DNA of 64,000 nt, taken from the NCBI GenBank assembly GCA_019693395.1, contig JAAMXP010003108.1:31536-95535 (forward strand). Reading direction: 5' to 3'. Positions within the stretch are counted from its first letter, which is position 1, and every line of letters starts with the position of its first letter. The translations under genes were made by a program, and so were the position numbers. The stretch is from Ettlia oleoabundans (Eukaryota > Chlorophyta > Chlorophyceae > Chlamydomonadales). Shown piece by piece: positions 24,361 through 35,400 of the stretch. Under the pieces are notes generated by a model. The model was not told where the DNA came from. It did not search any database and worked only from the letters and a program-made list of their open reading frames with translations.

Positions 24361-24519
24361 GCTGCAAATCACGGTTCACACTGATCTGCCTTTGGCGGTC
24401 TCGTTTCGTGGTTTCCTTGAGGAAGAAAACCCATCCCGAAAGATTGTGAGGCAAGCAGTGGCGTCCTGCGATGTTAATAATTGGCAAACTAGGCCTGCCC
24501 TACGCACAGCGCAGTCGAG
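24361..24519. promoter_or_regulatory. Bidirectional promoter region between VMS1-like and CYP28-like genes
   Basis: Only 159 bp separate the two divergent ATGs. It is moderately AT-rich near 24460-24490 (GTTAATAATTGG). No known motif was recognised; the call rests on the head-to-head layout. Confidence 0.5.
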
Positions 24520-25984
24520 ATGCTGGCGCCGGCTGAACTCAAGCTTCACGTGCAGCCGTTTCGCGCTCCCAGCCCAAGGCAGCAACTCAGGCCATCAAAA
24601 CACGGTATCAGGTGATGGATCTACCTAAAGCGCGCAGGGTGCAGCCTGCATGAGTACCCGCCGCCACCGCCGTCACCGCTCCTTTCAACAGGGTTCCTGT
24701 CTCCTGCTGCAGGTGCGGCGCAGGGTCACAGGATGATCCCGAGCTAACCAGGCGACGCACAGCGTTGGCGCTGCTGGCAGCAGTGCCAGCTGCGCCGATG
24801 CTAGCTGCAGGGGCGGCGGCAGCGGCACCTGAAAACACGCAAGTACTGCCGCCGTTGTCTGCCAGCAGCAGCGATGCCGTAGACACAACTGTCACCCACC
24901 GACTCTTCCTAGATGTGGGGCTGTGCCCAGAGGCGGTCCGCACGGATCGCACGCTTGGCTCCAAAACGCCCTTCTGCTCAGATCCGCAGCCAATGGGCCG
25001 CATCGTAGTCGACTTGTACGGCCGCGCAGCTCCGGGCAGCGTAGCAAACATTGTAGCAGCAGCGAAAGCAGGGGCCTACGACTCCACACAGCTCAGCAAG
25101 GTGCTACCGGGGCGGTTCATTGTCGCTGGGGCACAGGGCCCCAAACGCAGCGGTTTGGTGCAGGCTCCACCCGGGCTGCCACCCAACCCAGACATACTCA
25201 ATTCTGCAGCCTTCCGCCTCTCGCACCGCCGACCAGGCACCGTCTCACTCAACCTGTCAGGTATCGGAGCTGCTGCGGTATTCTTAGTAGCCACCTGGAG
25301 TCACCTGTAGTTATTTGCACCATGCAACGCCCTTGTGCTGCTGTGCTCCACGGCTGCCACCTCTGCTGCCAACTCTTCCCTCTCATGTCACCTTCTAGCC
25401 TTAATCACTCACATCCCGCCTGGCTTTTGCCACCCACCTGTTGTGCTGCAGAAAATGTAGATGAAGATTTCCTGCGGTACGATTCAGCGTACCGGAATTT
25501 GTCCCTGCTCATAACCACAGGACCGGGCCCTGTCCCTTCTCTGGATGGGGAAAACATCGTTGTGGGGCAGATATCGGGTAAGTGTGCCACATTGGCCTGC
25601 TTGCCTGCATGCTGCTCTGTTCTTCGTGTCTCGATGCTGGATACCTGCATGCACGCATGCATGCCCTCCTTGCCCACCCCTGCCTACCCTGTACATGCTA
25701 GTCTGCATGCAGCTATCGTCATAGACACCCAGCCCTCTTGCTAACTCGGTTATCAACTCCGCCCCTGTCCCATGATCTCTTGCCCTCCCTTCGTCCATTT
25801 CCTTGCAGAGGGGCTGGAGGTGGTTGCCGCAATATCACAGGTGCCCACCTTCACCCCAAACGACAACTCGCGTGCGTTCAACCAGTTTGCCAGCTTCATT
25901 GGGGATGAGCGTGCAGAGAAAACGCGGGCCAAGTGGGGGCGCCCGCTGCAGGCGGTTGTGATAACGGCAGCAGGGGTGCTCTGA
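24520..25984 (+). CDS. CYP28: Peptidyl-prolyl cis-trans isomerase, CYP28-type, thylakoid lumen
   Basis: Cyclophilin-fold protein of the chloroplast lumen, presumed folding helper. Four exons join in phase: 24520-24611, 24692-25260, 25452-25577 and 25809-25984 (963 nt, 320 residues). The N-terminus MLAPAELKLHVQPFRAPSPR is a basic transit peptide, followed by VPVSCCRC. A twin-arginine lumenal signal TRRRTALALLAAVPAAPMLA follows, ending in an Ala-rich cleavage region. The domain has LFLDVGLCPEAVRTDRTLG, then MGRIVVDLYGRAAPGSVANI, LSKVLPGRFIVAGAQG, LLITTGPGPVPSLDGENIVV and EGLEVVAAISQVPTFTPND. This order is that of plant CYP28. The cyclophilin FHR motif is replaced by LSKV, so isomerase activity is doubtful. 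It shares its upstream region with the Vms1-like gene. Confidence 0.88.
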
Positions 25985-26436
25985 CTCAGCGAGATGATGC
26001 AGGGCAGGTGTGGTGTTGCAAGGCGATGTACTTGGCAGCTCTTGAGTGGCATTTACTAGTTGGATGCTCCCCGTCGCTTTGCTATGGCTCCCTGTGAATT
26101 TTTGACTTTCTGTTTCCCATTGATTTCTATACTGGTTTGCTGATACTGTGCTGATGTTCGTTCTCCTACGTGTATTCTGACAATGTCACAACGGTCATGC
26201 ACGGTTGATGCACGTCGCAATGCTACATTGGGCAGCGGTTTGCCTGCTATTTCACATGCCAAGTCAGTAGGTAAAGACAAGTCAGAGTCACGCAGTGCTC
26301 GTCATGATATAAGGTAAGGGAGCGCATGTCAAACATGACGACACACCAGACAAAGAGCAGCATGCGTGAAGAGAGCAAGAAGGGAAACGAAGCAACAGAG
26401 CGCGAAACGGTGAGCTCTAGCCTAGCTAACTAATGA
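25985..26436. other. Convergent intergenic region
   Basis: About 450 bp between the CYP28 stop (plus) and the kinase stop (minus). It is lower in GC than the surrounding exons. No gene or repeat seen; it holds both 3' UTRs. Confidence 0.6.
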
Positions 26437-29400
26437 CTACAACACTGCACCCTCAACGCCAGCTGTTGCAGCTGTTGCTGCCGGCTGTTGGGTCTGCCGC
26501 GGTGGGACCTCCTGCTGTGCTGTTTGCACCTCAGCGCCTGTGAGCTGGGAGTTGTCATCAGTGCCTGCCAACTGCTGCAGAGCCAGCAGGTGGTGCGGCC
26601 TGAGATGGAGGTCTATGCCCCACTGGCTGGCAGCCACCATGGCTTGGTACAAGCTAAGCTGACGGTACCGCATGAGGTGAGCCACCGCCACCATGGCGCC
26701 CTCTGGCTCACACCCCGCCTGTACCGCCATCAGTACTGGCAGCTGCTGCATGGCTTCCCCGCCACCACTAGCTCTCGTGCTTGTAGTGCTCCTCCGGGCA
26801 CCACTATCAAGAAGAGGCAGAGCCTGCTGTGCCAGCCACTCAGCATGCGCAAGTGGCTGCTGCATGCGGGACTCCCGGCCAGAGGGGCAGGTGAGTGCCA
26901 GCCGGCACTCCACTCCAGCTGCTGCACAGCTGGCAGCTGCTGCTGCCAGCTCAACATCTGCCAGCACACGTGCCAGCATGGCGCCTTGCTGCTGGCTGCC
27001 TGCGTTGGCACCGCTGCTACCATGGAGATGGCGGGCTCCGCTGTTCGCTGCTCCTGCGGATGGTGAAGCCTGGGGCGGTGAGAGAATGAGTTGCAAGCCA
27101 CGTGGCTGCTGCCCCAGATGCTGCTGGAGGAGCGGGCTGGGTTCAGGGTGCACCCTAGATAGCCCCAGCAACGGCCGTGTGGGGCTGCACTCGGCGCTGC
27201 TGGGCGCTGATGCTGGTGCTCCCAAGCCCACTCCTGCTTCCGGCACTGCCGCAACAGCAGCTGCCGCACTACACTCTCCTGCCTCTGGCTGCACGGCAGA
27301 GCTGCCAAAGCGCAGCGCTGTGCGTGGCGTGCCGGTCAGGGTGCGCGCTGAGGCATTGTGCAAGACTTGGGAAGCGGCTGAAGAGTTGCCACCGCCTGAC
27401 AGCGACTCGCCGCCACCACCTTGGCTGAATATAGGGTTGGCCGAGAAGGTGGTGCGGGCTGCCGGTGTGCAGCCATACTCCCGCGAGCCAAGCTGCGGTG
27501 AGCTGCCGCGGCTGCTGCTACAGCTAATGCTGCCTGGAGAGGACGCTGGGCTCATCCCGCTGCCTTCAGCCCTGCTTGCCTGCTGCCTGCTATGCCTGCC
27601 TGGCGCTGGCTCGCCTGCTGGGAAGGTGCCAGGCAGGCCAAACAGCAGCACCACACGGCGTGCTGGGTGCTGCCGGAGCGCAGCAGCGGATCCCAGCAGC
27701 GCCAGAGGGGCCAGCACAAGCTGGGGAGACAGCGGCACTGCCGCCAGAAGCGGCATGGGGGCAGCTGCCTTGGGAGAAGGCGCGTAGCTGGCGGGTGAAA
27801 AGATCTGGGACCCTCCCAAAGGATGCAGCCCACTGCCACCGCTGAAAGAGCCACGGCTGCTGGCTGGTGCCGCAGTGGGGCGCACGTGCGGCGGCAGTCG
27901 CATACGGCTGCTGCTCCGTACAGCAGCCAGCCTGCAGGTGGGCAGATGGATGGGGAGCAGGCAAAGGCTTGTCGACGTAAAGAGACTGCTCCTGAAAGGA
28001 AACCGCCGGCATGTTCACAAATATAACATCATCACTGAAACGTGTGTTGTGAAAATGCTGCATTCATTATTTATGTAATCAAGAGCGACCAGACTTGGCT
28101 GGCATGAATCCCAGACTAGAACTAGGGGCGTACGGTGCACGCACCTGGCCTGCAGGTCCGCCAGGGTAGGGCGCATACGGGCGTCCCGCACCAGAATGTA
28201 TTGCAACAAGTCCAGCATGCCTGCGGTACAAAGCAGAGCAAGTGATACACACTGTGGTCTACTAAGATCAACCATTACCGAAAGCCGCAAGAAAAGGGCC
28301 ATCAAAGAGTAACAGCTAGGGAAACCCGACATCTAGTTGCAGCTAGTTACACGTATGCGTTGACGGCAAATTTCTGCAGCAATCGATGTGTGTACATAGG
28401 CGTATGTGCCATGCTGACCTGGCAGGCCTGCCAGCATGGCGGCTCTGTCTTCCGTGATGAGAGGCATGGTGGGTGAGGTCACCCGCGCCACCAGCTGCAG
28501 CCAGTCACCATCTTTGAACAGCAGCTTGCCTGCATCAACATGATGAAGGGGGCAGAAGGAGATGAGAGGCGCACAGAACAGGCTCGTACCAGTTCGGAGT
28601 TTGTAGCGGTTGCATGCGAGGGAGGGGATAAGCTTACGCAGTAAAGGTGAGGCAAGATGCACATCAGCCCCACATGGAAATCGCAACCAAGCAGCAAAAG
28701 TTTGATCATGTTGCAGCCTTGCACAATCACACATGCCACTCAATCTGCCAACAAACCAACCATGTATGCAGCCCACACCACCCACCCGTGACTAGTTCAA
28801 ACAGCAAGCAGCCCAGGCTCCATACATCGCTGGATGGCCCTGCGCCCTGGCGGCGCCGTCGATCATACAAACGTTGCTCCTTGTGGTGCGAGGCGCCCCC
28901 AACCAGAAGCATCTCAGGGCTCTTGAAGCAGTCAGTGCCACGGGCTCGGCAGGTGGCACCACCATCAGCACTCTCGCTGCATGTTGGTGGAACAACAACC
29001 ACTGCATTCGTGAGATATAGCAGCTAAGAGCCCGTATACGCACACAAACGCATGATACAACTGCCTGCTGGGCACCGCAAAGCACAGAACCACCACAGAT
29101 CTGCTGTTGGCCTGATTTGGCCATCGATCTCGCTATTGAATCAGTCAACCAGCCCTGACGCACTTCGCCTCCATCCCTGCCAATCTGCAACCCGCAGCCA
29201 CACCTGAATCCTTTGCTTTCCCCAAAATCTGCCAACACCACTCTGAACGGCAGTCGCTCGCTGCTTGGAGACCAAAACTCCGCCTCGCTCACGCCTGCAG
29301 GCACAAGGTCGGGGAAGACGATTGGGCACGTCAAGCGAACATAAGAGAACCCAGTGGGGCAAGAACAGGCTGTGAGTGGTGTGTTGCGCACAGCAGCCCC

Positions 29401-32400
29401 ACAGCTTATGGCATGTAGGTTGATGGAAGTACGCTTGAGTGAAGTGGGAGCCCAGTTTGGAACACCATGCAACTGAATCAACAACTCCGTTGCAGCCATG
29501 TACCACCCATAAAAGATACCAACTACATTAGCCCAACAACAACACGCCTCACCTGGCAGGGGTTCCAGCAAGCAGTTGTCGCACTTCAAGTCGAAGTGGA
29601 CCACTCCTTTTTCCAGCAGCGCAGCTGCCGCAGCAGCTACCTCAGTGAAAATGGCGTAGTAGAGGCGCAACTGGCCAGCAGGAGAGGCGGGCTGCCGTGC
29701 GCGCCACTGCCTGCGAGTGTGAGGAATGTTATGTGGTGTCAGTTTTGGTTTACGCTGCCTTGAGATCTCACCTCAAGGGTCACTCAGCGACAACTACCTC
29801 CCTCCCTTGCCCATCCAACACTTTCGATTACTAGCATAGCGCCTCAACGTCCATTGGGGACCCCTCCTCACTTTAGCGAGCATCGGTAGTGTCTGAGCAC
29901 CAGGAAGAGCGCCTCTGCTGCTGGGTCCACGCCATAGTCGTACAGCTGGCAGGCGGCAGGGCTGCCGGCTAGCGCCTCAAGGATGGAAACCTCGCCCTGC
30001 ACGTCTACCTGCAGCAGATATAGGAATAGTGGACGGGGAGGAGGGCAAGTGACCTGGTGGTCAGTTCATGGGCTGGTCAGAGGTAGCATGTACACGGTGC
30101 ATTAAGTGCGGTAAGGGACAAGTGGGTGGTGGTGGGCCGGGTGGGTGTGGGGTACATGCGTGGTGGTGGTGGACGGAAATGTTCAGGGCAGCTGAAGTGT
30201 GGGCGTTTTGTGTATCACTACGGAAGGAAACGACTCAGGAAGCCCAGGCCTTGAAGCGCACTCTTGGGAGAGTCATAGAACAGGAAGGGGTGGAACATGG
30301 GCACATGGGTGGCGGACATTAAGGAGAGACAAGATGCCCTACCTGTGCACAGCGGTCCTGTATGTGCCTGGGTGTGTCCACCAGTTTAAGCACCACAGTA
30401 CCATCCCCTGCCCAGGCTGGCAGCGCTGCCTTATAAATAGTAGAATAGGCGCCGACAGCTGAGCTGATGCGGGAGCGAGCCGTGTACCACTCGGGTCGGA
30501 ACAAAGCGGAGCACAGCACGCGCATCAGGCGCAGCGCGGGTGTGGGCGTGGTGGGAGCTGTGGCAGCGCTGCCATTGAGGCTGCCGCCAGAGAACCTGCC
30601 GCTGCTGCTAATGTTGCTGGCCAGGCGGGGCAACAAATGTGGCAGGAGATGGCGGTTGTCCTCATGGTTGAGGTGGTGATACAGGATGAAGGGGATGTTC
30701 TGCACAACAAGAGCAACGCAAGCACCAAAGGGCAGCATTGATGCCTCCTGGGCGGTTTTCATAACCTCCAGACCTCGATGCAGCCGAAGGGGCAACAAGA
30801 AACCGAGAGAAAGGCACGCACTGCACGGGAGGGTAGGGAGTGTCTATGCGCCCCCAGTATCACCACTACTGCAACATATCAGCCACCCACCCACCTGCAG
30901 TTTCCTCTCCCAGGGATACTGGTCGCAGTAAGTGTGGTCCAGCTGCCCCTCCTGCGTGAAGATGAGGGTCAGTACCAGCTGCAGTACCTCCAAGTGCAAC
31001 CCCTCATCGCGGTACAGCAGCCGCCGCCCACGCTCCTCCGAGTATGAGACATCTGCAGAGCCGGCCACATCTGCACACAGCATAATGTTGGCAGCTCACT
31101 ACTAGGTTAATCAACCCGATCTGCAGGCGAGATTGCCTTTGGGGTCTCAAGGCAACACATGGACAGGTGGCCATGGGTGCATGACCTGAGCTAATCTGTG
31201 CCGCCAAATGCACGGACCACAACCTTGCCGCTGCAACCCATGGAGGTATGCGCTAGAGATTAAACGAAAATCCACATGGTGTGCACAACCAGCAATCAAG
31301 TTACCTGACAGTGCGCTATGCAGCTTGCGCATGGTGGCTGCCTGAACCTTGCCCTTGCCCAGGGTATTGCGCTCCAGCTCTCCCAACACGCACCGCCCCT
31401 GCCGAGCCTTGGCTTGCTCCGCTTCCGCAGCTAGCTGCACAGCAAAAGGCATATATGCGCGTGGAATGTTTGTCTTTTTGGATGGAATGTGGGCAGCACA
31501 CCTTGTAACTGCTGTTGCTTGGAAAGCGGATGGTAAGGTGGTGAATCACAAGCAGGCAAGCCCAGGCTCGGATGCATGCACATCGCTTTGCAACAGTGAT
31601 GAAGCTGAGCAGCCATCCCACATGCAAGAGACGGGATGACATGCTGCTAGGGTGGCTGCTCAGTAGGCCTGCCTACCTGCAGCTCTGCAGTAGCGTTGCG
31701 GGCCTCCAAGGTTGAGTGCATAGATCCCACAATGTTGAGGCGAGGCACAGCCATAGCCCCGCCGCGGTCACTGCCAAAGCCGCTGCCTGGCCTCTGCTCG
31801 TCGCCGCCGGCAGGCTGCTGTAGCTGCTGCTGTGCATGTGGCGGCAAAGCTGCTTTGGTTGCCGAGCTAGGCATGGCAAGTAGTGTCGGCACGGGGCCAC
31901 GAGCGTGGAAGGGGCTGGTGCGCAAGGCAGGGATGGTGGGGGAGGCAGTCCCGCTCTCTGGCCCATAATCTCCATCTTCTGACTCCGCGTCCGTCGGCTG
32001 CAAGCAAGCAGACGGATGACTCAGCTGTTGTGAAACAATTTGCGGTCGCTATGTCTCAACATTTTATGCATCATGCTGCTAGGATGATAGAAACCGCAGC
32101 CCAACAAGCGCCACAAAGGCCGCAGGCATGCGGGCAGGTATGTGACAAAGCACAAAGCAGGTATCCAGCCTGTGACACACCTGCCCCTCCAATGCTTCTA
32201 GCCGGTCTAAGTCCTCCTCCAAATCGCCGCTAAAAGTGAAGCCAGCCGGCATGTCAAAACCCAGGGGGGTTGGGTGGCCATTCCTGTTGCCGCTTCCCGC
32301 CCGTCGGCTAGATCCTCCTGCCTCACCCAAGCCGTCGCTGCTGCTTCCGGAATCACTGCTGCTGTCTTCCTCATCTGACAAAGCACGAGCCTGGCTTGCG

Positions 32401-35400
32401 GGCAGCACAGAGAAGTGCACCCGGCTGTTGGAGCGACTTTTATCGCCTGCCCGAGGCCCCAAGGCTGCTGGAGGCACTGGCGGCTCCGCCGATCCACCAC
32501 CTTGCCCCAGGCTGCGCCCAACCCCAGCAAGTCCTAGCTTGGGAATGCCCAATTTCAATGACGGTGCAGCTGCAGTGGTGGAACCTAAACTGCCGACGCT
32601 AGAGCTCCGCACGGTGCCAGGCTCAGGCGCGCCCGCCTGCTGGTGGTGCTGCTGGAGCTGATGCGGTGGCAGGACAGCTGCCGCACCAGCGGCTGCAGCA
32701 GCTGCCGCCGCAACAGACGCATCATGGGACCGTGCAGTAATTGTGCGACCTAGCCTGCAACCACAAGACAACCCCGCACATGCATGTTCAGTGAGGCATC
32801 ACTCGACATTATGTAACAAAACACCCAGCTGCAAACAGGTGACAGTTAAGGCTGCCGATGGGTGGCACGCAAGGGTAATAAATAACAAAACAAGCAGCAG
32901 AGAGGCACCGGGGCCTAGGTGAAGCGCACCTGCTGGTAAGCCGAGGCGTCGGAGCCATGCCAGATCGTGCCGAGGGCGGCAGGGGCGGCCGGCCGTGGCG
33001 GGCGCTGTTACCAGGGCTTGGGGTGCTTTGGCCTCCAGGGCTGGAGAGCGAGGGCCCCCCACCCAGGTTGAGACGAGGAACCGCCAGTCCTCTGCCCTCA
33101 CCCATGCTAATGCCTGGCGGCAGCTGCAGAGCGGGGGATGATGAGCCGCTGCGGCTCTCATGTGCTGCCCCACCTTGGGAGGGCAGACGAAGCAGGGGCA
33201 CTCCCGTCGGCAGTGCCTGAGGCTCTTGCTCATGCCTCATTGGCAGGCGCAGCCCAGGCACCGGCGAAGCAGCTCCTGACTCACAGCCAGCAAAGGTGGA
33301 GGATGAGGAAGTGCGGCGGTGTTCCGCATGGCTGCCCCCGCTGCTGAGGCGGTGCATGCGGCCGCGGGCGGGCTGCTTGGCCTCAAACTCAAGACTCAAC
33401 TCCCTGACGAAGAAGTCCACAACTGCAGCACAAGAAACAAATCATTTCTCACTGGAAAGAGGATTCAGGTGGTGGTTCAGGTTACCAGTGGGTGTGGTCT
33501 TGAGTGACTGATATCAAGTCAGAATCGCTGCATCAGAGTGCATAACAATTCAGCGGAAGGAGATGCAGACCATTGCTCTGCAGGGTATCCCTAAATTCGA
33601 ATTTGGGAGGTGCTCTCCTGCGCACCTGACAGCTGATGGAAGCGGTGGCGGATGTGTGGGCTCTTGTTGGCTGCCAGCACAAGCAGTGTATCCATGTGTT
33701 GGCGACATAGAAAGAGAGCCTGGTGGTCTCGGTGGGGGTTATGGTAGAGCTTCAGGAACTGAATGAAATGGAAGCGGATGTAGAAATCTGCAGAGGGAGC
33801 AAAAAGAGGAGCAAGACAAGCATCGGACTATGGGTCAGTTGATGCAACATGGGCAAAGGCAAAGGGGTGGATTGGGGTGGAAGATGAACGGGCATCCAGA
33901 GAAGCCAAGGGCCCGGCATGGCATTCCCCTAACGTCATACCCACCTGTAACGAACTTGTCTGCAGCGAAAGGGCTGCCAGGTGCTGCAAAGGCTGCCTTC
34001 AGGAATTCCAGCAGGCCTTGGCGCAGCCTGACATTGCTGGCTGGCAGGCTGGGTGCATTGCTTGGTGCTGGCTGGCGCCTCGAGGCGATCCGGCCTGCCG
34101 CTCCAGCCCGGGCTGCTGCTGCTCCCGAAGCTGCTGAAGGGTCATGGTCCAGGGTTCGCTGTACCAAGCCCGAGTGGGGGCTGACAAGAAAAGCAAAGAA
34201 GTGCAGCGCCTGGCGACGAGTCAGGCCACGGCGAGCGCTGAGACCTGCGGCAGGAAAAGCACCAGCAACTACACGTTTGGGCAGCAAGCCTTCCCACTCA
34301 ACCTTCAGCCTGGCTCACAACTGCTGTCCGTAAACAACAAAGCAGGGTGCAACACTCATATAGCCATGCTGTGCCACGCAATAAACTGGGCAGCTCATAA
34401 GCAACAAAACATATACATGCAGCAGCAAACACCGCAGCCAGAGCAGCGCACCCAGCAGCAGGTCATGGCCGGGATCATTCGGGGGGTCCCTGCTTGTGCC
34501 TGGGTCATCCAGAGCAGAGGAAGCTACGCTAAGCCGGGATGCCGCCCTGTCAGAATCACGGGAATGATGCGACTGATGCACGCACGGCGGCTGCCGCCCT
34601 ACCAGCGCCGCAAGTGCCGCGAACAGTTGCAGCAAGTCTCGCTGTAGCGCTGCGGTGCGGCTGCGCTGCGCAAAGCTGGCACCTGGCTGCGGTTGCTCTG
34701 GCTCCAGCAGCATGTGGCCGGCTGCGCTGGCCAGCATCGCTGCAGTCTGTTGATCACCTAGCATGAGGTTCAACAAGCCTTGGCCGGCCTCTGCGTCCTC
34801 GCATTTCCTGCACACTGCTGCCAGCAGCACCACGACTGAGTGCAGCAGCTGCCAGCCTGGTGGCGTCCAGCTGGCTGCATCCATCCCACCCGCCTGCAGC
34901 ATGCCCATGAGCGACTGCAAGCCTTGCAAGCAGTGCCGCACAGCACTTTCTGCCACTGAGGGCTGCTGTGCTGTGCCTGTGTAGTCAGTTAGAAGCTGTA
35001 GCAGTGCTAGAAGCTCAGCACGGTCATTGCCCTCTGGCTGCCCGCTGCCAGTCAGGGCATCCAGTCGCTTTCCCGCTACTGCCAGAAGCACATGTGCCTT
35101 CGCTCCTGTGCATGGGCTCCTGCCGGCGTGCTGTCCCTCGTGCCGGTCGGCAGCTGGTGGTTGCTGGGAAAGGAGCAGCAGGGCCTGAACTGCCAGCTCC
35201 TTGAGCTGTTCCTGTGTGGCCGACAGAGGCTTGCCCAGCAGCCCCACAACTTCAGCTGACAGCATGGGAGACAGGTCCTTGTCAGGCCAGCCTGCAGTTC
35301 ATTGCAGTACAGGCAATGTGGCTGGATAGTTGGGCAGCTACGTAAGGCAGATGGATTGGTGCACACCACAAAGCATCAACACAGGTTGTAGGCCTAACAT

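Noticed and set aside
26693..27787. Long open stretch on the plus strand opposite the kinase C-terminal exon
   Set aside because: It mirrors the GC-rich minus-strand exon, has Ala/Ser/Cys low-complexity content and no domain. The minus strand has an in-phase exon chain.
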